A stretch of 64,000 nucleotides of DNA from Pikeienuella sp039030855 (GTDB taxonomy: Bacteria; Pseudomonadota; Alphaproteobacteria; Rhodobacterales; Rhodobacteraceae): contig JBCCDJ010000010.1 of assembly GCA_039030855.1 (NCBI GenBank), positions 62,001 to 126,000 of the forward strand, read 5' to 3'. The translations under genes and the position numbers were made by a program. Below, piece by piece: positions 16,652 to 24,509 of this stretch; within the stretch, counting starts at the first letter, position 1, and the number at the start of each line of letters is the position of its first letter. The notes beneath the pieces are model-generated. The model ran no database searches. It was not told the DNA's origin and was given only the letters and a program-made list of their open reading frames with translations.

Positions 16652-17425
16652 CTATCCATGAAACTGCGCCTTTCGTTTTTCCAGAAAGGCTGTCGCGCCT
16701 TCGATTCCGTTGGGGCTGCCAAGCGCGGTGGCGATGCCGATGGCCTCTGCTTCAAGCTGGGCTTCGAACCCGGCTTCCTCCGCCGCTACGATCTGGGCCT
16801 TGATCGTGGCCATCGACGCCGCGGGCCCGTCTGCCAGTTCCGCCGCCCAGGAGAGGCCGTCTGCCACCGCCGCGTCGGACAGGCGGTTCACCATGCCGAG
16901 CTGATGGAGCCGTTCCGCCGGGACGCGCCCGCCGGTCAGCGCCATTTCTGCCGCGAACTGGCGCGGCAACGCCCGTGCAAAACTCCATGTCGCACCGCCG
17001 TCAGGTGTGATCCCGATCTTAACATAGGCAAGCATGAAATAGGCGTCCTTTGCTGCGATAATCAAATCGCACGCTGCCGCCAGCGATGCCCCCGCACCCG
17101 CAGCGCCGCCTTCGACAGCGGCGATGATGGGCTTCGGGCAGTTGCGAATGGCGCGGATCATGACATGCAGACGGTCTACCCCCTCGCGCCTTGTGGCGAA
17201 ATCAAGCTGGTGGGCGACGGCGAGGCGTTTGACATCGCCCCCCGCGCAGAAAAACCCGCCCGCGCCCGATATGACCACCGCGCCCACATCCGGGTCAGTG
17301 CCAGCGCCATCGATGGCGGGGATCATCCCGTCATAGAAATCCATGCCAAAGGCGTTGCGCTGTTCCGGCGCGTTATTGATGATGTGAAGGACGCGGCCCG
17401 TCCGTTCTGTCAGCACTCTGGTCAT
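16652..17425 (-). CDS. Crotonase-family protein, PaaG-like isomerase type
   Basis: A 257-residue enoyl-CoA hydratase/isomerase-fold protein. The CoA-binding pattern (QRNAF, GGFFCAGGDVKR, EGGAAGAGASLAAACDL) is present. The two catalytic Glu residues of true enoyl-CoA hydratases are absent: Ser stands in the GAGAS segment and Tyr in AYVKIG. Instead KIGITPDGG carries an Asp as in PaaG-type isomerases. It probably shifts a double bond or an epoxide/oxepin rather than hydrating. It is the last gene of the beta-oxidation cluster, 99 bp from the acyl-CoA dehydrogenase gene. Confidence 0.85.
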   Translation of the reverse strand: MTRVLTERTGRVLHIINNAPEQRNAFGMDFYDGMIPAIDGAGTDPDVGAVVISGAGGFFCAGGDVKRLAVAHQLDFATRREGVDRLHVMIRAIRNCPKPIIAAVEGGAAGAGASLAAACDLIIAAKDAYFMLAYVKIGITPDGGATWSFARALPRQFAAEMALTGGRVPAERLHQLGMVNRLSDAAVADGLSWAAELADGPAASMATIKAQIVAAEEAGFEAQLEAEAIGIATALGSPNGIEGATAFLEKRKAQFHG

Positions 17426-17524
17426 CTGGCGGATGCCTCCGGCTCAGTACTTGGCGATATTATCGAAAACACCTCTTGCCCGATTGATTTTCTGCAGGGC
17501 GGGGATATTTCCGAGACAAATGCG

Positions 17525-18625
17525 TCAGGCGGCTTCGAGCCCCATGAAACGGGCGAGATGGAAATCCTCGTCGCCCAGCTGGTGATCGATCATGGTCAGG
17601 CGTTTGGCATAATGGGGCGCGGAATATTCCCATGTCATTGCGATCCCACCATGGAGCTGAATGGTTTCCTCGGATACCAGTCGCCCGACGCGGCCCACCA
17701 TGTTCTTGGCGGCGGACAGGGCGCGTTCGCGTTCCGCCCGCGGCGCGGTCATCATCCCGGCGGCCAGCATGGTGAGGGAGCGTGCCTGCTCAATGGCGAT
17801 TACGACCTCCACCATCCGGTGCTGCAGCGCCTGGAATTTCGACAGGGGGACGCCGAACTGCTTGCGGGTCTTGAGGTAATCGACCGTGACCTCCTTGCAG
17901 ACCTCCATCGCGCCGAGCGCTTCGGCGCAAAGCGCGAGCACACCGCGGCCGAGAACCTCCTCCAGCTTGGCAAACCCGTCAGCCTCGCCCGTGAGGGGGG
18001 TGCCGGGGGCATTATCAAAGGTGAAATCGGCAGCATGGCCGCCTTCAACGGTTCCGTATTCGCGCTTGCTGACGCCCTCGCCGGTCGCATCGACGAGGTA
18101 GAGGCCGATGCCAGCCTCGTCCCCCACATCACCCGATGCGCGGGCAGAGACGATCAGTTTGTCGGCTGTGCCACCATTGATCACGACGGTCTTCGCGCCA
18201 GTGATATTGCCGCCCTCTGCCTTGCAGGCAACGCGGGCAATCTCGAACCGCGCACCGGGTTCGGTATGGGCGAGGGCAAGGTGCACAGCGCCGCCGATCA
18301 CTTCCTCCAGCAATTCATCATTGCCGGTACCGATCAGGGCGGAGGAGCCGAGCAGCGTCGCCAGAAACGGCTCCACGACGATGCCGCGGCCGAGCGCTTC
18401 AAACACGACCATCAGGTCTTCGCCTTCGCCGCCAAAGCCGCCTGCATCGGCGGGGATCAGCGCACCGATGGCACCAAGCTCGGCAAACTCGGCCCACATG
18501 GCAGGGTCGAACCCACCCTCCATCTTCGCTGCCTTGTGGCGGGTGTCGATGTCGTATTTCTCACGCACAAACCGGTTGAGGGTGTCTGCCAGCATCTGGC
18601 GTTCTTCGGAAAGCTGGAAGTCCAT
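17525..18625 (-). CDS. Acyl-CoA dehydrogenase, FAD-contact subunit
   Basis: A 366-residue acyl-CoA dehydrogenase-fold protein. It keeps the TRKQFG motif typical of FAD binding (near residue 248) and LHGGIAMTWEYS near 332. The C-terminal YEG catalytic motif of standard enzymes is not present. Its start overlaps the stop of the gene upstream (TGATG). The features complement those of its neighbour, so an alpha2beta2 enzyme like the FadE pairs of actinobacterial steroid catabolism is likely. The substrate is unknown. Confidence 0.88.
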   Translation of the reverse strand: MDFQLSEERQMLADTLNRFVREKYDIDTRHKAAKMEGGFDPAMWAEFAELGAIGALIPADAGGFGGEGEDLMVVFEALGRGIVVEPFLATLLGSSALIGTGNDELLEEVIGGAVHLALAHTEPGARFEIARVACKAEGGNITGAKTVVINGGTADKLIVSARASGDVGDEAGIGLYLVDATGEGVSKREYGTVEGGHAADFTFDNAPGTPLTGEADGFAKLEEVLGRGVLALCAEALGAMEVCKEVTVDYLKTRKQFGVPLSKFQALQHRMVEVVIAIEQARSLTMLAAGMMTAPRAERERALSAAKNMVGRVGRLVSEETIQLHGGIAMTWEYSAPHYAKRLTMIDHQLGDEDFHLARFMGLEAA

Positions 18626-19821
18626 CAGAGGCCCAATCCCATTTTGGAGATGATGTTTTTCTGGATCTCGTTGGACCCGCCATAAATCGAGATCTTGCGC
18701 ATGTTGAAGTAGTTGTTCGCTTGCGGCATTGCCCCTTCGGGTCCGATCGGCTCCTCATTCCAGCCATCATCGAAGGCTTCGGGAACGAAGGGCATCGCGT
18801 GCGGGCCAAAGGCGCGGCGCATCAGGTCGGTCAGTTCCTGACGGACCTCGGTACCGCGAATTTTCAGCATGGAGCTTTCGACGCCGCCTGCCGAGCCGCC
18901 TTCAGCAGCGGCGACGACGCGCAAGTTGAAGATATCCATGGCCATCAGATCGATCTCCACCTGCGCCATGCGGGCGGAGAAAAACGGATCGTCCTTCAGC
19001 GGACGGCCATTGGACTGCATGCGCCCTGCCACCGATTTCAGGTGATCCATGGCCTGCTTGGAATAGGCGGTGCCTGCGATCCCCGTCCGCTCATAGGTCA
19101 GAAGGTATTTGGCAAGCGTCCAGCCCTTGTTTTCCTCTCCGACGAGATTGGCGACGGGGACGCGCACATCGGTCAGCCAGACCTCGTTCACCTCATGCTC
19201 CCCATCGAGGGTGATGATGGGGCGAACTTCGACGCCCGGCGTATCCATCGGCACCAGGATGAAGGAAATCCCTTCCTGTGGTTTGCCCTCTTTCGAAGTG
19301 CGGCAGAGGCAGAAGATATGGTCGGCGATATGACCGAGGGTCGTCCAGGTTTTCTGGCCGTTGATGACGTATTCATCCCCATCGCGCACGGCAGTGGTCT
19401 TCAGCGACGCGAGGTCGGAGCCGGAGCCGGGTTCGGAATAACCCTGACACCACCAATGCTCGGACGTCAGCATCTTGGGCAGGTAATGCGCCTTCTGTTC
19501 TTCACTGCCATACTTGATCAGAACGGGGCCAAGCATGTTCACACCGAAAGGGATGATCCGTGGGCCGTTGGCGAAGACAATTTCCTCGTGGAAAATATGC
19601 GCCTGCACCGGGGTCCAGCCGGTGCCGCCATGTTCCACCGGCCAGTGCCAGGCAAGCCAGCCCCGATCGTTCAGCAGCTTGTGCCATTCGCGCAGGTCTT
19701 CCGCGGTCAGGCGCAGATCGTTGGCGACCTTGTTTGCAAGCGCCGGGCGCAGGTTTTCAGCCAGGTAAGTCCGCACTTCGTCGCGGAACGCTTCTTCTTC
19801 AGCGGTGTAGTTCAGGTCCAT
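18625..19821 (-). CDS. Acyl-CoA dehydrogenase, partner subunit
   Basis: A 398-residue acyl-CoA dehydrogenase-fold protein with the middle-domain pattern WCQGYSEPGSGSDLASL and NGQKTWTTLGHIADH. The C-terminal motif reads IYGGSNEIQKNII: Gly stands where ordinary enzymes have the catalytic Glu (YEG). The R-x-QFG FAD motif is also missing. The ATG at 19821 has an AAGGGA site; an extension to 19851 is less likely. It is translated together with the 366-residue subunit. Confidence 0.9.
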   Translation of the reverse strand: MDLNYTAEEEAFRDEVRTYLAENLRPALANKVANDLRLTAEDLREWHKLLNDRGWLAWHWPVEHGGTGWTPVQAHIFHEEIVFANGPRIIPFGVNMLGPVLIKYGSEEQKAHYLPKMLTSEHWWCQGYSEPGSGSDLASLKTTAVRDGDEYVINGQKTWTTLGHIADHIFCLCRTSKEGKPQEGISFILVPMDTPGVEVRPIITLDGEHEVNEVWLTDVRVPVANLVGEENKGWTLAKYLLTYERTGIAGTAYSKQAMDHLKSVAGRMQSNGRPLKDDPFFSARMAQVEIDLMAMDIFNLRVVAAAEGGSAGGVESSMLKIRGTEVRQELTDLMRRAFGPHAMPFVPEAFDDGWNEEPIGPEGAMPQANNYFNMRKISIYGGSNEIQKNIISKMGLGL

Positions 19822-20044
19822 GAGGCGTCTTTCCCTTTTCATCCGGCGCACGCACGCGGTTTACGCCAGATTTTACGGCACCACGTGCATTCTCGCCATA
19901 GGAGGCTTGCCTAACCTGACGTCATGCGGCGTCCGGATCGGCAGATATGAAGGAGAGCCTAGCCTGACTGGCCAGCAGATCAAATATGCTGACCTCGCCG
20001 AGCCAAGGTCAAGACGGACTGGCGGGCCTTCGCGGACCGTCGCA

Positions 20045-21337
20045 TCAGAAACTGATGCGAAGCGAGCCGCTGATTGCACCAACGAAATCATCGCCAAAGG
20101 AATAGGACAGATCATTAGCCGGATCGAGCGTATCGACGCCTGAGGACGACCCCGATGTAAGGATACCCGCAGACGCGCCGAGCGATGCCTGAATGTTTTC
20201 GCGCTTGTAGCGCAGCCCGATGGAGGCTGACCAAGTATCGGTCTGAAACCCAAACGTTGTCGATGTTCCCTTGTCAAACCGCCCCGCGATACGTCCAGAC
20301 AACCCCTCAGCCAGTTGGGTGGCGACGCCGACCTCAATGGTGATGCCGTCCTCGTAAAGCGGCTCAAACGCAATGTTGGTGGATGGTGTCCCCGTAACCG
20401 GGCTGATCACACCGGCGATGGGGATTGAGCCAAGCTGGCTCCAATCCTGCCATTTGAAGGATGCATCGGCGAGAATGCCAAGCGATGCGATGGGGGCCTG
20501 CATCTTCACTTCCACCGATTGCGGGATCTCGGTCTCAGCACTGACTGGCGATACGGGAAATGCGAGGGCGGCTGGGGTGTTGAAGGCGGATGTATCGACC
20601 GTACCATCGAGATTCAGCTTGTATCTGGACGAATAGATCGCAGAGATCCGAAAGCCCCGGGCCGCATCCGGGACCGGTATCTCATAGGCGAACCCGACGC
20701 GGAACCCGAATGCGTCGTCGCTGAGGCTGAAATCGCCGACACCGTCGGTATTCAGCCCGGCCAGCCCGGCAGGCAGAAACGCCGCAGGTATTCCGGCGAA
20801 ATCGGCGAAGGTCTGGCGGCCCTGCGTGCCCCTGAGGTCGAGATATGACACCCCTCCGATCAGGCGCAGACGCCCCCTGGTTTCCGGAAACCCTTCGAAA
20901 TTGAAAGTCCCGATATTGAAATTGGCCGAGCAGGTCAGACCGATATCATCCGATTCGACTTCGAACGCCACCGAGGATGCCGAATGGGCATTGTTCAGGC
21001 CATAGTCTGCATCGGCACCAAAGGGCTGGCTATAGGTCGCCAGACAGTCGGCATGCTGGCCGAGACGGACCTTGAAGCCGACCCGGGGGACGAAGAAATC
21101 ACCTCCGACACCAACTGTTACAGAGGAGAGCGGCGCACCTCCGGCCACATTCACGTCGCGTATCACATTGTCGAGTGTCCGTTGCGGGAAGACATAAGTG
21201 CCTGTCGCCTCTCCCGCGAATTGTGATCCGTCGAACAGAAGATCGATATTGACCCCTCCACGATCAAACCCACCCGCCATAGCGGCGGTCCCGGTGCTAA
21301 TGGTCGTCAACACGAAACCAATGATCGAAATCTTCAT
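20045..21337 (-). CDS. FadL/TodX-like outer-membrane channel
   Basis: A 430-residue outer-membrane beta-barrel protein. A signal peptide (KISIIGFVLTTISTGTAAMAGG) is followed by a start rich in Gly/Asp and repeated amphipathic strands, ending in LRISF with the terminal aromatic residue expected by the barrel assembly machinery. Length and N-terminal pattern fit FadL-type long-chain fatty-acid or hydrocarbon transporters. GGGGGA precedes the ATG at 21337. Location inside the beta-oxidation cluster supports hydrophobic substrate uptake. Confidence 0.8.
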   Translation of the reverse strand: MKISIIGFVLTTISTGTAAMAGGFDRGGVNIDLLFDGSQFAGEATGTYVFPQRTLDNVIRDVNVAGGAPLSSVTVGVGGDFFVPRVGFKVRLGQHADCLATYSQPFGADADYGLNNAHSASSVAFEVESDDIGLTCSANFNIGTFNFEGFPETRGRLRLIGGVSYLDLRGTQGRQTFADFAGIPAAFLPAGLAGLNTDGVGDFSLSDDAFGFRVGFAYEIPVPDAARGFRISAIYSSRYKLNLDGTVDTSAFNTPAALAFPVSPVSAETEIPQSVEVKMQAPIASLGILADASFKWQDWSQLGSIPIAGVISPVTGTPSTNIAFEPLYEDGITIEVGVATQLAEGLSGRIAGRFDKGTSTTFGFQTDTWSASIGLRYKRENIQASLGASAGILTSGSSSGVDTLDPANDLSYSFGDDFVGAISGSLRISF

Positions 21338-21632
21338 GACTATCCCCCGTCTTACCTTGCAATTGGACGCTAGGCACAGGTTCAAGTTATTGCATATAAA
21401 CAATTTTGTGATGCTGCAGGCGCGAAAGCACTTCGCAGTCGCACCTGCCGGTCATGGCCGATTATTAGCCCAAAAATAACAGGGACGACCACCGGACCGC
21501 CCTGCCATGCTCTCATCCAGAACGGCGATGCAAACGGGCAGCATGATCGGGCTGGCCGCGCATTGCGTCCTGTTCAGACTGCCACACGGCCCGGGGCGGA
21601 AACGAGATCCGCACAGGGCCCTGATCGTGGTG

Positions 21633-22835
21633 TCAGGCGACCTCGAAGAGGCCGGCTGCGCCCATGCCGCCGCCAACACACATGGTGCAGACTACATATT
21701 TGGCACCGCGCCGTTTCCCTTCGATCAGCGCGTGACCGACCATGCGGGCACCGGACATGCCATAAGGATGGCCGATGGAGATCGCGCCGCCATTGACGTT
21801 CAGGATCTCATCCGGGATGCCAAGCACATCACGCGAGCGTATGACCTGAACGGCGAAAGCCTCGTTCAGCTCCCAAAGACCGATATCCTCCATCTTCAGG
21901 CCAGCCGCCTTCAGGAGTTTCGGCACCGCGTAGATCGGGCCGATGCCCATCTCATCCGGCTCACAACCCGCCGCGACGCAGGCGCGGTAGTACCCGAGCG
22001 GCTGCAATCCGCGTTTCTCCGCCTCTTTCGATTCCATCACGACAGAAGCAGATGCGCCGTCCGAAAGCTGCGAAGCGTTGCCGGCGGTTATGAACTTGCC
22101 TTCCTTGATGGTGATGCCGTCCTTGAAGACAGGCTCCAGCCCCTGAAGGCTCTCGAACGTCGTGGAAGGGCGATTGCCCTCGTCCTTTTCCAGCACGACA
22201 TCGCGATCAAGGATCTCCTTGGTTTCCTTGTTCATGAACTTCATGGTGGAGGGGAGCGGCACGATCTCATCGTTGAACTTGCCGGCCTCCTGCGCAGCCG
22301 CCGTCCGCGCCTGGCTCTGGGCCGCGTATTCGTCCTGGGCCTCGCGACTGACATCATAGCGCGCGGCGACCGTCTCCGCCGTTTCCAGCATCGACATGTA
22401 GAGCGCGGGCATCTTTTCCTTCAGCGTCGGATCAGCGACGAAATCGCGGCGCATCTGTTCGTTCTGGACGAGCGAGATGCTTTCCCCACCGCCGCCAACA
22501 GCGATCTGCACGCCGTCATTGATGACGGATTTCGCAGCCGATGCGATGGCCATCATGCCGGAGGAGCACTGGCGATCCAGTGTCATGCCCGCGACAGTCA
22601 CGGGCAGACCAGCGGCCATCGCCGCCTGGCGCCCGAAATTGCCGCCGGTGGACCCCTGCGTCAGGGCGTTGCCCATGATGCAGTCTTCAATCTCCGCCCC
22701 GTCGACGCCGGCGCGCTCAACCGCGTGTTTGATGGCATGACCGGCAAGCTGTTGACCGGTAGTGGCATTGAACGCCCCGCGATAGGCCTTCCCGATCGGG
22801 GTGCGGGCGGTGGAGACAATGACGGCTTCTCTCAT
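21633..22835 (-). CDS. Acetyl-CoA acyltransferase (thiolase)
   Basis: A 400-residue thiolase. The acyl-accepting Cys90 lies in LDRQCSSGM, the His in NEAFA and GHPYGMSG motifs, and the second Cys in CVGGGMG near the end. It cleaves 3-ketoacyl-CoA to acetyl-CoA and a shortened acyl-CoA. The ATG at 22835 has AGGAG 8 bp upstream, which I prefer to the GTG at 22844. It follows the SDR gene by 5 bp, in the order MaoC-SDR-thiolase of one cycle. Confidence 0.93.
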   Translation of the reverse strand: MREAVIVSTARTPIGKAYRGAFNATTGQQLAGHAIKHAVERAGVDGAEIEDCIMGNALTQGSTGGNFGRQAAMAAGLPVTVAGMTLDRQCSSGMMAIASAAKSVINDGVQIAVGGGGESISLVQNEQMRRDFVADPTLKEKMPALYMSMLETAETVAARYDVSREAQDEYAAQSQARTAAAQEAGKFNDEIVPLPSTMKFMNKETKEILDRDVVLEKDEGNRPSTTFESLQGLEPVFKDGITIKEGKFITAGNASQLSDGASASVVMESKEAEKRGLQPLGYYRACVAAGCEPDEMGIGPIYAVPKLLKAAGLKMEDIGLWELNEAFAVQVIRSRDVLGIPDEILNVNGGAISIGHPYGMSGARMVGHALIEGKRRGAKYVVCTMCVGGGMGAAGLFEVA

Positions 22836-22840
22836 GGGGA

Positions 22841-23758
22841 TCACTCCTGTTCGCCGAGGGCCGCAACGGCCTTTTCGGCATATTTCTGGGTCTGTTCAAA
22901 TGCGCCCTGAAGGGGTTTTGCCCCCTCCATGGAGCTGATCGTTTCGAACTCGGCGGCGACACCTTCCGGCGTCAGGTCCTCTCCGGTGAGGAGCACGCCT
23001 TCCGTCTCATGAAGATAGGTGCGCGCGAAGCACCCGCCACCTGCACACAGGATTGTGCGCTTGGGGCCGTCTTTAGATGCAAGGAACAGAACACCCGGCG
23101 AGATGCTCTCAGGTGTCAGCAAATCCTTGGCGGGGCCTGAGAACAACTCCTCCGTCATCCGCGTGACGGCTGTGGGCGAAAGCGTGTTGACGGTGATCCC
23201 GTACTTGTCACCCTCGATCTGCAGCACATTCATCAGGCCGATCATGCCGGTTTTCGCGGCACCGTAATTCGACTGCCCGAAATTGCCGTACATACCGGAG
23301 GAGGAGGTCGTGAAAACCAGGCGTCCGTAATTCTGATCGCGCATCACCGGCCAGACGGCACGGGCGCAATTGGCGGTGCCGACGAGGTGGACGTTGAGGA
23401 CCTTCAGAAAATCCTCCATCTCCATTTTGGCAAATGATTTGTCGCGCAGGATGCCCGCATTGGCGACCAGCACATCGACCCGGCCCCATTTGGCAATGGC
23501 CTGCGCCACCATGTCCTCGACCTGCGCATAGTCGGAGACATCGGCACCATTGGCAATCGCTTCGCCACCAGCGACCTCGATCTCCGCCACAACCTGATCT
23601 GCGGGGCCAAGATCACCGCCGGTGCCGTCGCGGGCCCCGCCGAAATCATTGATCACGACCTTCGCGCCGCGCGCTGCGAATTGCAGGGCGTGGGAGCGGC
23701 CAAGACCCGCGCCCGCGCCGGTTACGATGACAACCTGATCGTCAAACCTGATGCTCAT
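22841..23758 (-). CDS. HSD17B4-type (3-hydroxyacyl-CoA) short-chain dehydrogenase
   Basis: A 305-residue SDR. TGAGAGLGRSH is the NAD motif; NDFGGARDGTGG is the insertion typical of the dehydrogenase part of peroxisomal multifunctional enzyme type 2; Ser in TSSSGMYGNFGQ, then YGAAK. It oxidises a 3-hydroxyacyl-CoA, probably the R form, matching the MaoC hydratase next to it. The ATG at 23758 overlaps the MaoC stop (ATGA), which sets the start. The C-terminal 60 residues extend beyond the core SDR fold. Confidence 0.9.
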   Translation of the reverse strand: MSIRFDDQVVIVTGAGAGLGRSHALQFAARGAKVVINDFGGARDGTGGDLGPADQVVAEIEVAGGEAIANGADVSDYAQVEDMVAQAIAKWGRVDVLVANAGILRDKSFAKMEMEDFLKVLNVHLVGTANCARAVWPVMRDQNYGRLVFTTSSSGMYGNFGQSNYGAAKTGMIGLMNVLQIEGDKYGITVNTLSPTAVTRMTEELFSGPAKDLLTPESISPGVLFLASKDGPKRTILCAGGGCFARTYLHETEGVLLTGEDLTPEGVAAEFETISSMEGAKPLQGAFEQTQKYAEKAVAALGEQE

Positions 23759-24228
23759 GATTTTCCCAAATAGACGCGGCCGATCCACTCAGCAGCGAGG
23801 GCGGGCTTGTCGCTGCCCTCGATCTCCACCGTGACGGCCTGTTTGTAAGTGACTTCGCCGGGTTTTGTTTCGTCGAGTTCGGTCAGAACGAAGCGGCCCC
23901 TGATTTTTGCGCCCGCCTTAACTGGCGAGAGGAAGCGGATCTTGTCGAACCCGTAATTCACGCCCATGACGATGTCCTTGAGGCCCGGACCGGCCTCATA
24001 AACCATCGCCGACAGCATTGAGAGGCTGAGGAACCCGTGCGCGATTGTGCCGCCAAAGGGCGTCTTGGCTGCCATTTCGGGGTTCACGTGGATAAACTGC
24101 CAGTCTTCGGTGACATCGGCGAAGACATCGATCCTCTTCTGATCGATCTCATACCATTTCGAGACACCGAGCTCCTTCCCGAGCAGGGCGCGCAACTCTT
24201 CCAGGCTGCGCTTTGGCGTGTGGGTCAT
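23755..24228 (-). CDS. MaoC-family (R)-enoyl-CoA hydratase
   Basis: A 157-residue hot-dog-fold hydratase. The active-site motif DVTEDWQFIHVNPEMA, with Asp and His, is followed by FGGTIAHGFLSLSM. It adds water to a 2-enoyl-CoA. GGAGG precedes the ATG at 24228; an open extension to 24348 has no similarity. First gene of the three-gene unit MaoC-SDR-thiolase. Confidence 0.92.
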   Translation of the reverse strand: MTHTPKRSLEELRALLGKELGVSKWYEIDQKRIDVFADVTEDWQFIHVNPEMAAKTPFGGTIAHGFLSLSMLSAMVYEAGPGLKDIVMGVNYGFDKIRFLSPVKAGAKIRGRFVLTELDETKPGEVTYKQAVTVEIEGSDKPALAAEWIGRVYLGKS

Positions 24229-24277
24229 ATTTCCTCCGAATCCGCTCTTTGGAGCGCTTTGTGCGATATAACCAGAT

Positions 24278-24294
24278 GTGACGCGGGGTGACGC
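24278..24294. promoter_or_regulatory. Candidate operator: two GTGACGC half-sites
   Basis: GTGACGC occurs at 24278-24284 and 24288-24294, exactly 10 bp apart, so both copies face the same side of the helix. It lies 50-66 bp before the MaoC start, at the head of the beta-oxidation unit. Binding by a regulator is inferred from geometry only. Confidence 0.3.
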
Positions 24295-24509
24295 AAGCGT
24301 AAAGTGCGTTGCAAAGGAAAGAATCGCCAAACCCGGGCTGTTTTCCAAGGCAATAACGCCACCGGTGCGCCCTGCTCACCAAGATTAACGGCGCATTAAT
24401 TCTGAACTCCTAAAATCTTAACCTTCGGGAGTGTGGAGGATGACATGCCGGTAGAATCACAAAAGATGCCTGGTGCAAGGCTGTGTGTGCGGGGTGTTAC
24501 GCCGTGACG

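Noticed and set aside
16538..18685. Very long plus-strand open frame opposite the crotonase and acyl-CoA dehydrogenase genes
   Set aside because: It is antisense to well-conserved enzymes and has no family likeness; GC-rich codon use keeps the opposite frame open.
21507..22910. Long plus-strand open frame opposite the thiolase gene
   Set aside because: The minus strand encodes a complete thiolase with all catalytic motifs; the plus frame is its shadow.
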